Shown here in pieces: positions 54,297-64,000 of a DNA stretch of 64,000 bases; the stretch's first letter is position 1; each line of letters begins with the position of its first letter. The notes below the pieces were generated by a model, which was not told the origin of the DNA, did not search any database, and was given only the letters and a program-made list of their open reading frames with translations. The DNA comes from Phycicoccus flavus (GTDB lineage: Bacteria; Actinomycetota; Actinomycetes; Actinomycetales; Dermatophilaceae). The stretch is from the NCBI RefSeq assembly GCF_004025965.2, contig NZ_SAYU02000005.1:30757-94756 (forward strand). The letters run 5' to 3'. The position numbers and the translations under genes are program-made.

Positions 54297-54884
54297 ATGC
54301 GACGCATCACGACCTGGCTGCTGAGCACCGTCTCGGTGCTGGTGCTCCTCTTCAGCTACCACACCTCGACGAACTCGGCCGGCGCGGGCGTGGTCGCCGT
54401 CGGGGAGAGCGGGGTGGGTGGCACCGACGCCAGCACCGACGACACCGGCTCCGTGGACGGCGACGCGTCGACCGGGTCCGGCACGACCGACGGCGGACCG
54501 TCGGGCTCCGGGTCCTCGTCGGGTTCCGGCTCGTCCACCGACCCGGGGAGCGGGTCCTCGTCGGCGGACGGCGGGTCCTCGGACTCCGGCTCGTCGTCGT
54601 CCGCCCCGAGCGGCACCTTCACCGGCGACGCCGTCCAGACCCGGTTCGGCCCGGTGCAGGTCGAGATCACGGTGCGGAACGGCAGGATCACGAAGTCCGT
54701 CGTCACCCAGGTGCCGTGGAGCAACGGCCGGGACCAGGAGATCAACTCCGTCGCCGTGCCCGTCCTCAACGACGAGGCCGTGCAGAGCCAGAGCGCCGAC
54801 ATCGACATGGTGTCGGGGGCGACGTACACCTCGGACGGGTACCGGCAGTCGCTGCAGTCCGCGATCGACCGGGCGAACCTGTGA
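54297..54884 (+). CDS. Exported FMN-binding protein
   Basis: A 195-residue protein with an N-terminal signal/anchor (TWLLSTVSVLVLLFSYHTST) and a Gly/Ser/Thr/Asp-rich linker of about 75 residues. The FMN-bind domain carries DMVSGATYTSDGY, the S-G-A-T site where ApbE attaches FMN to Thr. The linker should tether the flavin domain at the surface. It takes electrons from the ferric reductase-like protein upstream and is flavinylated by the ApbE encoded downstream. Confidence 0.92.
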   Translation: MRRITTWLLSTVSVLVLLFSYHTSTNSAGAGVVAVGESGVGGTDASTDDTGSVDGDASTGSGTTDGGPSGSGSSSGSGSSTDPGSGSSSADGGSSDSGSSSSAPSGTFTGDAVQTRFGPVQVEITVRNGRITKSVVTQVPWSNGRDQEINSVAVPVLNDEAVQSQSADIDMVSGATYTSDGYRQSLQSAIDRANL

Positions 54885-55660
54885 CCACCGCCGAGATCCC
54901 CGTGGCACCGGCGGCGCCGACGCCTCCGGTGCTGGGCCGCCGCGCCTGGGTGGAGCACGTCATGGGGACCGCGGTCAGCGTCCACGTCCGTGCCGTCGAG
55001 CCCACCCGCCCCGACATCGAGGCGGCGGTCGGCCGCGTGTACGCGCACCTGCGTCGCGCGGAAGCCGTCCTCTCGACCTGGCGGCCCGACAGTGACCTCC
55101 TGCGTCTCCAGCACGGCGAGACCGACGACGTGCACGCCTGGGTCGCCGACGTCACCGAGCTCTGCCTCGAGGCCGAGGACCGCACCGACGGCCTGTTCCG
55201 GGCCTGGCGCGCGCGGCCGGGAGGGCGGACCGTGCTCGACCCCACGGGCCTGGTCAAGGGCTGGGCGGTGGCAGCGGCGGCCGAGCACCTGGCCGTCGTG
55301 CCGGAGGTGGCCTTCGCCGTCGGCGCCGGAGGGGACGTCGTCGTCGGCGCGGGTCGGGGCCCGGTGGCCGCGGCGCCGGCCTGGCGCATCGGCCTCGAGG
55401 ACCCCAGGCGGGCCGGCGCGGTGGCCGACGTCGTCACGGTGCGCCGCGGGGCGGTCGCGACCTCCGGTGCCGCCGCACGCGGCGGGCACGTCATCGACCC
55501 CCGGACCGGGGGCCCCGTCACACGTGCGGGGTCGGCCACCGTCGTCGGCCCGGACCTGACCTGGGCGGACGTGTGGGCGACCGCCGCCTGGGTCGACCCG
55601 GAGCACGCCGGACGCCTGCTCGGGGAGCGTGACCCGTCCTATCGCCTGGTGCTGTTGTGA
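54881..55660 (+). CDS. apbE: FAD:protein FMN transferase
   Basis: Transfers FMN from FAD to a Thr/Ser on extracytoplasmic flavoproteins. The 259-residue protein starts GTG at 54881, overlapping the previous stop. EHVMGTAVSVHV, STWRPDSDLLRL, LDPTGLVKGWAVAAAAEHL, AVGAGGDVVVGA and VATSGAAARGGHVIDPRTG are all ApbE blocks. No clear signal peptide is seen. Completes the three-gene flavin electron-transfer operon. Confidence 0.95.
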   Translation: MTTAEIPVAPAAPTPPVLGRRAWVEHVMGTAVSVHVRAVEPTRPDIEAAVGRVYAHLRRAEAVLSTWRPDSDLLRLQHGETDDVHAWVADVTELCLEAEDRTDGLFRAWRARPGGRTVLDPTGLVKGWAVAAAAEHLAVVPEVAFAVGAGGDVVVGAGRGPVAAAPAWRIGLEDPRRAGAVADVVTVRRGAVATSGAAARGGHVIDPRTGGPVTRAGSATVVGPDLTWADVWATAAWVDPEHAGRLLGERDPSYRLVLL

Positions 55661-55753
55661 CCAATGAGGCTGAACAGCACTGGTGTGACCAAAGTTTCTC
55701 AAATGGCCGGCCGAAACGGTGACCCGGAGGTGGTGACTTCGTGACCTGACCTT

Positions 55754-55759
55754 TACCAT
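55754..55759 (+). promoter_or_regulatory. Promoter and leader hairpin of the secreted-protein gene
   Basis: TACCAT box, then a leader of about 42 nt with GCCGACC/GGTCGGC (55770-55790) before the ATG at 55808. The 147-base gap is richer in A/T than the window. Confidence 0.4.
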
Positions 55760-55807
55760 CGGAGTACTCGCCGACCAGCAGGGGGTCGGCCGGTAGCAGG
55801 GGTCCAC

Positions 55808-56287
55808 ATGCACATCTCGCCATCCAGCCGGCCCAGCCGGCGTTCCGTCACCACCGCGGCCGCATGGGCCGTGCCCGTCATCGCCGTGGGGGCCGCCGCG
55901 CCCGCCATGGCGGCGTCGCCGGGGGTCGTCATCACCTTCGAGGGCGCGGGCTGCAAGTACCCGGGCCGCTCGGTGGCCAACAAGGAGTACGGGTACCGGC
56001 TCGAGTTCACGGTCAACAGCTCGGAGGCGACCACGGTCACCTTCGAGTCGGTCGTGGCTCCCAACTACCCGGACGCCCAGATCATCGAGGTCGGCCCGAA
56101 CCCGGTCGACTCGACGACGACCTCGATCCCCGAGGGCGAGAGCACGGTGTTCGTGGTCATCGCCGCGGACATCCAGGTCTCGAACGGCAACAGCGCGAAC
56201 GGCACGGCGACGTTCACCTACACGACGGGCACCGGCGAGTCCGGCACCGTCGTCGGTGACATCACCGGCTTCAAGCCCTGCAAGTAA
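55808..56287 (+). CDS. Secreted protein with Tat-like signal, 159 aa
   Basis: The first 35 residues form a signal peptide with RRSVTTAAAWAVPVIAVGAAAP and an AMA-AS cleavage site near residue 35. The mature part of about 125 residues is rich in Thr, Ser, Val and Gly and reads like an all-beta Ig-type domain (FEGAGCKYPGRS ... ATFTYTTGTGESG). Two Cys, near the start and the end (FKPCK), could form a disulfide. No known family recognised; a surface or cell-wall role is likely. Confidence 0.8.
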   Translation: MHISPSSRPSRRSVTTAAAWAVPVIAVGAAAPAMAASPGVVITFEGAGCKYPGRSVANKEYGYRLEFTVNSSEATTVTFESVVAPNYPDAQIIEVGPNPVDSTTTSIPEGESTVFVVIAADIQVSNGNSANGTATFTYTTGTGESGTVVGDITGFKPCK

Positions 56288-56314
56288 CCGACCGCCGGGT
56301 CCGCACGTGGTTCG

Positions 56315-57163
56315 ATGAGCCGCGTGCGTGACCTGCGGATCGTCGACGTCTTCTCCTCCTCGCCCTACCGGGGCAACCCGGTCGCCGTCGTGCACGACGC
56401 CGACGGGCTCGGCGACGACGAGATGGCGTCGGTCGCGCGCTGGACCAACCTCTCCGAGACGACGTTCCTCTGCGCGCCCACCGAGCCCGGTGCCGACTAC
56501 CGCGTGCGCATCTGGACCACCGGGGGAGAGCTGCCCTTCGCGGGGCACCCCACACTCGGGTCGGCCCACGCCTGGCTCGAGGCGGGCGGTGCCCCTGCGC
56601 AGCCGGAGGTCGTCGTGCAGCAGTGCGCCGCCGGTCTCGTCCGGGTGCACCGGGGGGAGGGCCTCGCCTTCGAGGCGCCACCCCTGCTGCGGTCCGGCCC
56701 GGTGGACGCGAGCACCCGCGCGCGGGTCCTCGCCGCCTGCGACCTCGAGGAGCAGGAGGTCCTCGACCTCGCCTGGGTCGACAACGGTCCCGGATGGATC
56801 GGTGTGCTCCTCGACGACGCCGCCGGCCTGCGGGCCCGGCGCCTGCAACCCGACCGGCTCGACGGCCTGTCCGTCGGCCTCGCCGCGCTGTGGGGGGAGG
56901 ACCACCCCGACGGCTGTGCCCTCGAGGTGCGCGCACTCTTCTCCGACGGCCGGGACGCCACCGAGGACCCGGTCACCGGCAGCCTCAACGCGGGACTCGC
57001 CCAGTGGCTGGTCCCCGCGGGACGGCTGCCCCGCCGGTACACCGCGGCCCAGGGCTCGGCACTCGGGCGAGCGGGCCGGATCGAGGTCGAGGTGACCGAC
57101 GACGGACGCTTCCTCGTCGGAGGCGCGACGCGCACCCTCGTCGAGGGTCGGATCGACCTGTGA
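56315..57163 (+). CDS. PhzF-family isomerase/epimerase
   Basis: A 282-residue two-lobed protein of the PhzF/diaminopimelate-epimerase fold. IVDVFSSSPYRGNPVAVVHDA and ARWTNLSETTFLC hold the catalytic Glu; TTGGELPFAGHPTLGSAHAWL and EDPVTGSLNAGLAQWL are the two conserved Gly-rich loops. The reaction is usually an isomerisation; the substrate is unknown. Starts 28 bases after the secreted protein gene; an alternative GTG lies at 56324. Confidence 0.9.
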   Translation: MSRVRDLRIVDVFSSSPYRGNPVAVVHDADGLGDDEMASVARWTNLSETTFLCAPTEPGADYRVRIWTTGGELPFAGHPTLGSAHAWLEAGGAPAQPEVVVQQCAAGLVRVHRGEGLAFEAPPLLRSGPVDASTRARVLAACDLEEQEVLDLAWVDNGPGWIGVLLDDAAGLRARRLQPDRLDGLSVGLAALWGEDHPDGCALEVRALFSDGRDATEDPVTGSLNAGLAQWLVPAGRLPRRYTAAQGSALGRAGRIEVEVTDDGRFLVGGATRTLVEGRIDL

Positions 57164-57214
57164 GCCGCTGCGGATAGCCCGGTCCGGCTCTGTCCAACCG
57201 GCCACGGGCGCTGC

Positions 57215-57501
57215 TAGCCTGCGACCGTTCAGCCGAGATTCAGCAGGGGACCTCGGCAGGATCACCAGGCTGTGACATGTCGCGATCTCCCAGGCTCGGA
57301 GGCGTCGGGAACCCCGTCGCCCGGGACACGTCCCCGACGCGTCCCACCGGGCCCGGCGTCCCCACCGGGCGCGCCGGCAGCGCGGAGCCCGCGGCCCCCC
57401 GGACGACGCCCGCGCGCGGCCCGTGGGCCCCGTCACGGCGGCGCGAACCCGTGCCGCACTCGTCGTCCCTGCGGCCTCACCCGGTCCGTCACCGGGTGAG
57501 G
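57215..57501 (+). ncRNA. Candidate small RNA
   Basis: TAGCCT (57215-57220) with TGTCCA 18 bases upstream could start a transcript near 57227. It would end at the 10-bp hairpin CCTCACCCGG/CCGGGTGAGG (57475-57501). An early CCGAG/CTCGG stem follows the start. No known RNA family recognised; a short protein cannot be excluded. Confidence 0.25.
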
Positions 57502-57521
57502 TGACACCACCCCTCTGACCC

Positions 57522-57553
57522 AGTGGACGGCATGGCCCGCCATGCCGTCCACT
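57522..57553 (+). terminator. Perfect 14-bp hairpin terminator
   Basis: AGTGGACGGCATGG pairs with CCATGCCGTCCACT around CCCG. Suited to stop transcription from both sides of the convergent region. Confidence 0.7.
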
Positions 57554-57724
57554 CGGCCCGCCCGACCACCCTCCGGGGAGTCGCGTGGGCCGGCGGACGC
57601 CGGGACGGCGGCGGTCGGCGGCCACGGCCGCCGGTCGTCTTCCCTCTGTGCCTCCCGGCGTCCGTAGGGCCGCCCCGCGCGTGACGCACCACCGCGCGGG
57701 GCCGGCCCTGCACCGGCAGGTCCG

Positions 57725-59731
<2,007 letters not shown>

Positions 59732-59738
59732 GCGCCCC

Positions 59739-59744
59739 ACCGTA
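59739..59744 (-). promoter_or_regulatory. -10 box, leaderless YyaL-family start
   Basis: TACGGT on the minus strand, seven bases before ATG 59731. Confidence 0.5.
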
Positions 59745-59758
59745 GGCGCCGGGACGGC

Positions 59759-60652
59759 TCAGTCGTCCAGGGCCTTGTGCAGCGCGACGCAGGTGGTCAG
59801 GGCCTCGGGCCCCTCGGTCGTGGCCCAGCTGACCTGGACGCCGGCCCGCAGCAGGGTCCAGGCGCGGGCCTCCTCGACGTCGACGCCGGCGGCGTCGGCG
59901 ACGAGCCCCAGCCGGTGGCGCACCGACCACCGCAGGGCCGCACCGGTCCCCAGCTCGTCGACGCGGTTGCCGAGCAGCGGCCAGACCTCGAACCCCGGAT
60001 GTCCCGCCACCGGCTTGGGGTCGATGGCGAGCCACTCGCCGTCGCGCCCGCGCAGCACGTTGGCGTAGTGCAGGTCGGTGTGCAGGAGCAGCCCCGGGTC
60101 GTCGGGGAGCAGGTCGCGGGCCAGGCCGTGCGTGCGCTCGACGACGCGCCGGGGCACGGCCGCGCGCCGGGCCATCCGCTCCAGGTGCGGCGCCAGGTGC
60201 TCGGCCAGCCCGGGCACCCGCGGCGGGGCGGCGACGTGCAGCCGGGCGAGGAGGCCGCCGACGACCTCGCAGGCCTCGTCGGTCCAGACCTCGACGAGGT
60301 CGGTGTCCGCGTCCAGCCGCTCGAGCAGCAGCACCCCCCGGGACGGCAGCGCGGCGACGAGCCGCACCGCCCCGACGCCGCCCCAGGTCCGCAGCGCGAG
60401 CGCCTCGTGGGTCGCCTCCGGGTGCGGCCACACGACCTTGAGCGCCAGGGCCTCCTCGCCGCGGCGGACGGGCACGACGACCGCGGTGGCACCGGTGCGC
60501 GCGGGCCCGTCGACGACGAGGTCCCACCGCTGCAGCGCCTCCTCGAGCAGGCGGGGGACCTCGCGGAGCCACTCGGCACCGGACGGCCCGCCCTCGGCGG
60601 GGCGCTGCGCGAGGTCCTGCACCCAGGCCGCCGGCAGCGCGACGTCGCTCAC
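59759..60652 (-). CDS. Aminoglycoside/hydroxyurea phosphotransferase-like kinase
   Basis: A 297-residue APH(6)-type kinase-fold protein. ATAVVVPVRRGEEALALKVVWP carries the ATP lysine, LLLERLDADTDL the hinge, LLLHTDLHYANVLRG the catalytic HxDLHxxN and AIDPKPVAGHPGFEVW the metal Asp of the streptomycin 6-kinase branch. It may phosphorylate an aminoglycoside-like or sugar substrate; a resistance role is not proven. Its GTG overlaps the upstream lipoprotein stop (GTGA). Confidence 0.88.
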   Translation of the reverse strand: MSDVALPAAWVQDLAQRPAEGGPSGAEWLREVPRLLEEALQRWDLVVDGPARTGATAVVVPVRRGEEALALKVVWPHPEATHEALALRTWGGVGAVRLVAALPSRGVLLLERLDADTDLVEVWTDEACEVVGGLLARLHVAAPPRVPGLAEHLAPHLERMARRAAVPRRVVERTHGLARDLLPDDPGLLLHTDLHYANVLRGRDGEWLAIDPKPVAGHPGFEVWPLLGNRVDELGTGAALRWSVRHRLGLVADAAGVDVEEARAWTLLRAGVQVSWATTEGPEALTTCVALHKALDD

Positions 60653-61584
60653 GTCAGGCCCGGGAAGGGACGCAGCGCCAGGTCCCACCCGTGCGCCCTC
60701 ACCTCGACGGTCCCGAGCCAGCGGGCGGCCGCGACGAACCGGTCGGGACGGGGTCGTTCCGGCAGCCGCTGCGCCACCGGCTCGCCGAGTCCTCGGCGCA
60801 GGTCCTCCAGCGCGGTCCGGGCCAGCCGTCGGGCGTCGGCGGGCGAGCGGACCGCGAAGGGCAACGGATGGCCGACGGCGGGCGGGAGGGTGTCGCCGCC
60901 GGTGACCTCGGCGCGCAGCCGCTGCAGGGACTCCCGGTCGGCCAGCGCCCGCGTCCGGTCGGCCTCGGACCCGCGGGCGGCGGCGACCTCGAGCAGGTAG
61001 ACCGCGCCGTCGAGGAGGGCGGCGACGTCCTCGGCGACATCGTCCGGCGCCGCGGGGGAGGCCCCGGCCCGGTCCGGGACGCCGAGCAGGCGGGCGGCGG
61101 CCCAGCGCTGGGCGTGCAGGGCGGCGACCGGCGCACGGAACGGGTCGGCGACGCCGGCGAACCGTCCGGCGGCCGCGGCCGCGGCGTCCTCCGCCCGGGC
61201 CAGGGCGCTCGTCGCGGCCGTGCCGGTGGGCGTCGGGGAGGGGGAGGTCGCGGCGCTCGCCGACGGGTCGACCTCGTCGGCCGGGACGCGCTCGTCCAGC
61301 AGGGCGGTCCGCAGCACCGTGTGCTGGCGGCGGTGCAGGGCCGCGAGCCGGCGGGGCAGGGTGCCGGGCAGGGAGGTGGCGAGGGCGGCGAGGAGGGCGG
61401 TGTCGCGGGTCAGCGCGGTGAGCCGGTCCTCGGCGGGGAGCCGGCGCCGGACCGGGCCGACGGGCAGCGGCGGGACGTCGTCCTCGAGCCGGACCCCACA
61501 CCCGCCGAGGCCGGTGAGCCCGGTGCCGAGGGCCGCGGCGAGGAGGGTCCGCCGGCCCGCGACGGAGGGGTCCTCGGGCCGCAT
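60649..61584 (-). CDS. Ferritin-like DUF4439-type lipoprotein
   Basis: A 311-residue protein with [19 protein letters not shown], a twin-arginine signal ending in a lipobox (LGGC), so it should be exported and lipid-anchored. The rest is mostly helical and Ala/Arg-rich. The end, [26 protein letters not shown], recalls the DUF4439 ferritin-like domain found beside rimP in actinobacteria. No metal ligands can be assigned. ATG 61584 has GACGAT six bases upstream, implying a leaderless message. Confidence 0.75.
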   Translation of the reverse strand: MRPEDPSVAGRRTLLAAALGTGLTGLGGCGVRLEDDVPPLPVGPVRRRLPAEDRLTALTRDTALLAALATSLPGTLPRRLAALHRRQHTVLRTALLDERVPADEVDPSASAATSPSPTPTGTAATSALARAEDAAAAAAGRFAGVADPFRAPVAALHAQRWAAARLLGVPDRAGASPAAPDDVAEDVAALLDGAVYLLEVAAARGSEADRTRALADRESLQRLRAEVTGGDTLPPAVGHPLPFAVRSPADARRLARTALEDLRRGLGEPVAQRLPERPRPDRFVAAARWLGTVEVRAHGWDLALRPFPGLT

Positions 61585-61590
61585 GGGCCC

Positions 61591-61596
61591 ATCGTC
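61591..61596 (-). promoter_or_regulatory. -10 box, leaderless lipoprotein start
   Basis: GACGAT on the minus strand, six bases before ATG 61584. Confidence 0.45.
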
Positions 61597-61626
61597 GCAC
61601 GGTGCGGCGCACCCCGCGGGGTGGCC

Positions 61627-61632
61627 TAGAGT
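61627..61632 (+). promoter_or_regulatory. -10 box of the rimP-nusA-infB operon
   Basis: TAGAGT, 56 bases before the rimP ATG; divergent from the lipoprotein promoter. Confidence 0.5.
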
Positions 61633-61688
61633 GGAGGGTCCCGGTGACCGCCGGGGCACGAGAACTGCACAGGGAGGAGCGAGCCCGC

Positions 61689-62210
61689 ATGGCCGCCGCG
61701 GACCGACTCCGACCCGTCGTCGACACCGCCCTGGACGGCACGGGCCTCGTCCTCGAGGACGTGTCCGTCACGCCCGCGGGCAAGCGCCGCGTCGTCCGGG
61801 TTCTCCTGGACCGCGACCTCCCCGCCGGCGACGAGGACGTGACGACCGCCACCGAGCCGCTGTCGCTCGACGAGGTCGCCGACGCCACCCGCACGGTCGA
61901 GCAGGCCCTCGACGCCAGCGACGCCCTCGGCGAGCAGCCCTACACCCTCGAGGTCTCCTCGCCCGGTGTCGGCCGGCCGCTCACCGAGGCGCGGCACTTC
62001 CGCCGCAACGTCGGCCGGCTCGTCACGGTGCACCGGGAGTCCGGCGAGCTCACCGGGCGGCTCGTCGCCGCCGGCCCGGAGCGCGTCCTCCTCGAGGTCC
62101 CCGCGACGAAGAAGGTGCCCGCGCGCACCGAGACCGTCCCCCTGCGCGAGGTCGACCGGGCCGTGGTCCAGGTCGAGTTCGCGCGTCCCGACCCGCCGAA
62201 GGAGAGCTGA
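61689..62210 (+). CDS. rimP: Ribosome maturation factor RimP
   Basis: Needed for 30S assembly. The 173-residue product contains [43 protein letters not shown] and a C-terminal SH3-like barrel. ATG 61689 has GGGAGGAG upstream; an in-frame GTG at 61644, just behind GGAGGG, would add 15 residues and cannot be excluded. Two bases separate it from nusA. Confidence 0.93.
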   Translation: MAAADRLRPVVDTALDGTGLVLEDVSVTPAGKRRVVRVLLDRDLPAGDEDVTTATEPLSLDEVADATRTVEQALDASDALGEQPYTLEVSSPGVGRPLTEARHFRRNVGRLVTVHRESGELTGRLVAAGPERVLLEVPATKKVPARTETVPLREVDRAVVQVEFARPDPPKES

Positions 62211-62212
62211 CC

Positions 62213-63277
62213 GTGGACATCGACCTCGCCGCCCTGCGCGCGCTGGAGCGCGAACGGGGCATCGACCTCGGCGTCATCGTGCCCGCCATCGAGCAGGCCC
62301 TCCTCCTCGCCTACCAGCGCACCGACGGCCACTACCGCTCCGCCCGCGCCGAGCTGGACCGCAAGACCGGCAAGGTCGTCATCTGGGCCCGCGAGGAGCA
62401 CGAGCTGCCGCCGGCCGAGGGCGAGACCGACGAGGACGGCGAGCCCGCCCGTCCCCGCCGCGAGCTCGGGCCCGAGTTCGACGACACGCCGAGCGGCTTC
62501 GGGCGGGTCGCCGCCGCCACCGCCCGCCAGGTGATCATCCAGCGGATGCGCGACATCGAGGACGAGGCGATCCTCGGCGACTTCAAGGGCCGCGAGGGCG
62601 ACATCGTCGCCGGCGTCGTCCAGCAGAGCCCGGACCCGCGGCACGTCACCGTCGACTTCGGCACCGTCGAGGGCATCCTCCCCGCGGCCGAGCAGGTGCC
62701 GGGGGAGTCCTACCCGCACGGCGCCCGGCTGCGGACCTTCGTCGTCTCGGTGCGCCGTGGCCCGCGCGGCCCGCAGATCGGTCTCTCCCGGACCCACCCG
62801 AACCTCGTCCGCAAGCTGTTCGCGCTCGAGGTGCCCGAGATCGCCGACGGCAGCGTCGAGATCGCCGCGCTGGCCCGCGAGGCCGGACACCGCACGAAGA
62901 TCGCGGTGCACTCCACGGTCGCGGGCCTCAACGCCAAGGGGGCGTGCATCGGTCCGATGGGCCAGCGGGTGCGCGCGGTCATGGCCGAGCTCCAGGGCGA
63001 GAAGATCGACATCGTCGACTGGTCGCCCGAGCCCACGACCTTCATCGCCTCGGCCCTCTCGCCGGCCCGGGTCGCCTCCGTCACGGTCGTCGACCCGCAG
63101 CTGCGCTCGGCCCGGGTCGTCGTCCCCGACTACCAGCTGTCGCTGGCCATCGGCCGCGAGGGCCAGAACGCCCGGCTGGCCGCCAAGCTCACGGGGTGGC
63201 GGATCGACATCCGGCCCGACACCGAGGCCGCCGGGAGCAGCCCCACGCGGCCCGGGGACACGCCCGACCCCGCGTAG
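62213..63277 (+). CDS. nusA: Transcription termination/antitermination factor NusA
   Basis: Binds RNA polymerase and nascent RNA. The 354-residue protein has the N-terminal domain ([20 protein letters not shown]), an S1 region (about 115-200), and KH1/KH2 domains including [31 protein letters not shown] and [21 protein letters not shown]. The acidic repeats of proteobacterial NusA are absent, as usual in actinobacteria. GTG start two bases after rimP. Confidence 0.97.
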   Translation: MDIDLAALRALERERGIDLGVIVPAIEQALLLAYQRTDGHYRSARAELDRKTGKVVIWAREEHELPPAEGETDEDGEPARPRRELGPEFDDTPSGFGRVAAATARQVIIQRMRDIEDEAILGDFKGREGDIVAGVVQQSPDPRHVTVDFGTVEGILPAAEQVPGESYPHGARLRTFVVSVRRGPRGPQIGLSRTHPNLVRKLFALEVPEIADGSVEIAALAREAGHRTKIAVHSTVAGLNAKGACIGPMGQRVRAVMAELQGEKIDIVDWSPEPTTFIASALSPARVASVTVVDPQLRSARVVVPDYQLSLAIGREGQNARLAAKLTGWRIDIRPDTEAAGSSPTRPGDTPDPA

Positions 63278-63288
63278 GCGGTAGACTC

Positions 63289-63621
63289 GTGGTCACCGAC
63301 CGGACTGGACTCCGGCCCCGGGGCCCCGCACGGACGTGCATCGGGTGCCGCGGAACGGATAGCCGGTCGGTCCTCCTGCGAGTGGTTCTCGAGGCGGGGG
63401 AGCGCGGCCCGGCCGTCGTCCCCGACCCCGGGCGCCGTCGCCCGGGACGCGGCGCCTGGCTGCACCCGAGCGTCTCGTGTCTCGACCTCGCCGTCCGCCG
63501 ACGGGCGTTCGGGCGGGCGCTGAGGAGCGCCGTCGCCCCGGACACCGCCGACGTGGTCCGGTGGGTCGAGGGCCTCGAGCGGGAGGAACCGTCAGATGAA
63601 GCGAACCGGAAGCGGGTTTGA
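63289..63621 (+). CDS. YlxR-family RNA-binding protein
   Basis: A 110-residue basic protein of the YlxR/DUF448 family located, as usual, between nusA and infB. ARTCIGCRGTDSRSVLLRVV near residue 10 is the family Cys-x2-Cys motif, then GRGAWLHPSVSCLDLAVRRRAFGRALR. GTG 63289 starts 11 bases after nusA. Thought to act in rRNA or nucleoid-associated processes. Confidence 0.9.
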   Translation: MVTDRTGLRPRGPARTCIGCRGTDSRSVLLRVVLEAGERGPAVVPDPGRRRPGRGAWLHPSVSCLDLAVRRRAFGRALRSAVAPDTADVVRWVEGLEREEPSDEANRKRV

Positions 63622-63714
63622 ACGCGATGAGCACCCGATGAGTCCTCAGCGATGAGCACCCCCCAGCTGTAACGACGGTCCGCGCCGAGCGGCACGGACC
63701 GAGACAGGAGAATT

Positions 63715-64000
63715 GTGTCGAAAGTCCGTGTGAGCGCACTCGCGAAGGAGCGCGGGGAGACCAGCAAGGTCGTCCTCGAGCGCCTCAACGCGATGGGTGA
63801 GTACGTCAAGACCGCGAGCTCGACCATCGAGGCCCCCGTGGTCCGGCGGTACAACGAGAAGTACCCGGCGTCCAAGCCCGCAGAGAAGCAGTCCGAGAAG
63901 CCGGCCGCAGCACCGAAGGCACCGGCCCCCAAGGCCCCCGCCGCCGCGGCTCCGGCCGCACCGGCGCCCGCGGCCCCCGCCGCGCCGTCGGCCCCGGCCC
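63715..64000 (+). CDS. infB: Translation initiation factor IF-2, N-terminal part
   Basis: 95 codons visible, running off the right edge. GTG 63715 is preceded by AGGAG four bases upstream. The protein opens [20 protein letters not shown], the IF-2 N-terminal domain. It continues into the long Ala/Pro/Lys-rich linker ([18 protein letters not shown]) typical of actinobacterial IF-2. The GTPase domain lies outside the window. Confidence 0.97.
   Translation, partial: MSKVRVSALAKERGETSKVVLERLNAMGEYVKTASSTIEAPVVRRYNEKYPASKPAEKQSEKPAAAPKAPAPKAPAAAAPAAPAPAAPAAPSAPA

Larger units (their letters stand above)
57164..57724 (+). other. 561-base region without a convincing gene
   Basis: Between convergent genes. 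It holds a promoter-like TAGCCT at 57215, two hairpins (57475-57501, 57522-57553) and two overlapping 75-codon frames (from 57272 and 57277) of Pro/Arg-rich, unconvincing composition and no ribosome site. Confidence 0.6.

Noticed and set aside
55680..55700. A third copy of the TACSACTTTGGT motif (ACCAAAGT before the secreted-protein gene)
   Set aside because: Only eight bases match and the gene is far from the cluster; likely chance in A/T-richer DNA.
57272..57504. Two overlapping 75-codon frames as genes
   Set aside because: No ribosome site, Pro/Arg-rich composition, no family, and they overlap each other in different frames.

Overview
The window is a very GC-rich actinobacterial chromosome segment. 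Its housekeeping order (rpsB-tsf, pyrH-frr-cdsA, rlmN, dxr-rseP-ispG-GNAT, proS, rimP-nusA-ylxR-infB) is the usual actinobacterial backbone. GTG starts, GTGA/ATGA gene overlaps, Tat/lipoprotein signals and many TANNNT boxes 6-7 nt before start codons fit an Intrasporangiaceae/Dermatophilaceae-like micrococcalean. The genus cannot be fixed from the sequence alone. I recognised no tRNA, rRNA, IS element or CRISPR array.

The central find lies between tsf and pyrH, two genes that are normally close. A roughly 19 kb insert carries an 11-gene leftward operon (20749 down to 5173) plus two precursor-peptide genes. I read it as a class III lanthipeptide cluster of the lipolanthine (avionin lipopeptide) type. 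It has twin 28-residue precursors ending in a Ser-x2-Ser-x2-Cys motif with C-terminal Cys, a three-domain LanKC synthetase and an EpiD/LanD-type flavoprotein decarboxylase. It also has a GNAT acyltransferase candidate, a FabF-like ketosynthase, a ThDP enzyme with unusual active-site residues, an acyl-AMP ligase/aldehyde dehydrogenase fusion, a tricorn-like S41 peptidase, a MacB/FtsX-type ABC exporter and an MFS exporter. Upstream are a lipid-addressing (SfLAP/GAP) membrane protein and a NarL-type two-component system. A shared 12-bp motif sits in front of the biosynthetic operon and in the GAP/kinase divergent promoter.

Layout: 1-2.1 kb, aminotransferase and MFS; 2.4-4.4, rpsB-tsf; 4.5-5.1, two small genes; 5.2-23.6, the cluster and its regulators; 23.7-26.1, pyrH-frr-cdsA; 26.2-29.1, three tandem paralogues of unknown function, two sharing a leader hairpin; 29.2-30.4, rlmN; 30.4-31.5, a LOG-family protein; 31.6-39.4, putrescine/GABA catabolism around an Lrp regulator; 39.5-40.5, a stand-alone DnaB-like ATPase; 40.6-45.5, dxr-rseP-ispG-GNAT; 46.2-48.7, proS-HAD; 48.7-50.8, repeats, a TauE exporter and a DUF559-type protein flanked by matching palindromes; 50.8-52.7, an amylosucrase-like GH13; 52.8-55.7, a flavin redox operon (ferric reductase-like, FMN-binding, ApbE); 55.8-57.2, a secreted protein and PhzF; 57.2-57.7, a non-coding stretch with a possible small RNA; 57.7-61.6, a thioredoxin-domain protein, a phosphotransferase and a lipoprotein; 61.7-64.0, rimP-nusA-ylxR and the start of infB.

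Proposed cluster logic (inference): LanKC dehydrates the precursor serines and LanD oxidatively decarboxylates the C-terminal Cys, giving an avionin ring. The S41 peptidase removes leader residues. The ThDP, aldehyde dehydrogenase/ligase and ketosynthase enzymes build an acyl chain, and the GNAT joins it to the peptide N-terminus. The ABC, MFS and GAP proteins would export or address the lipopeptide.
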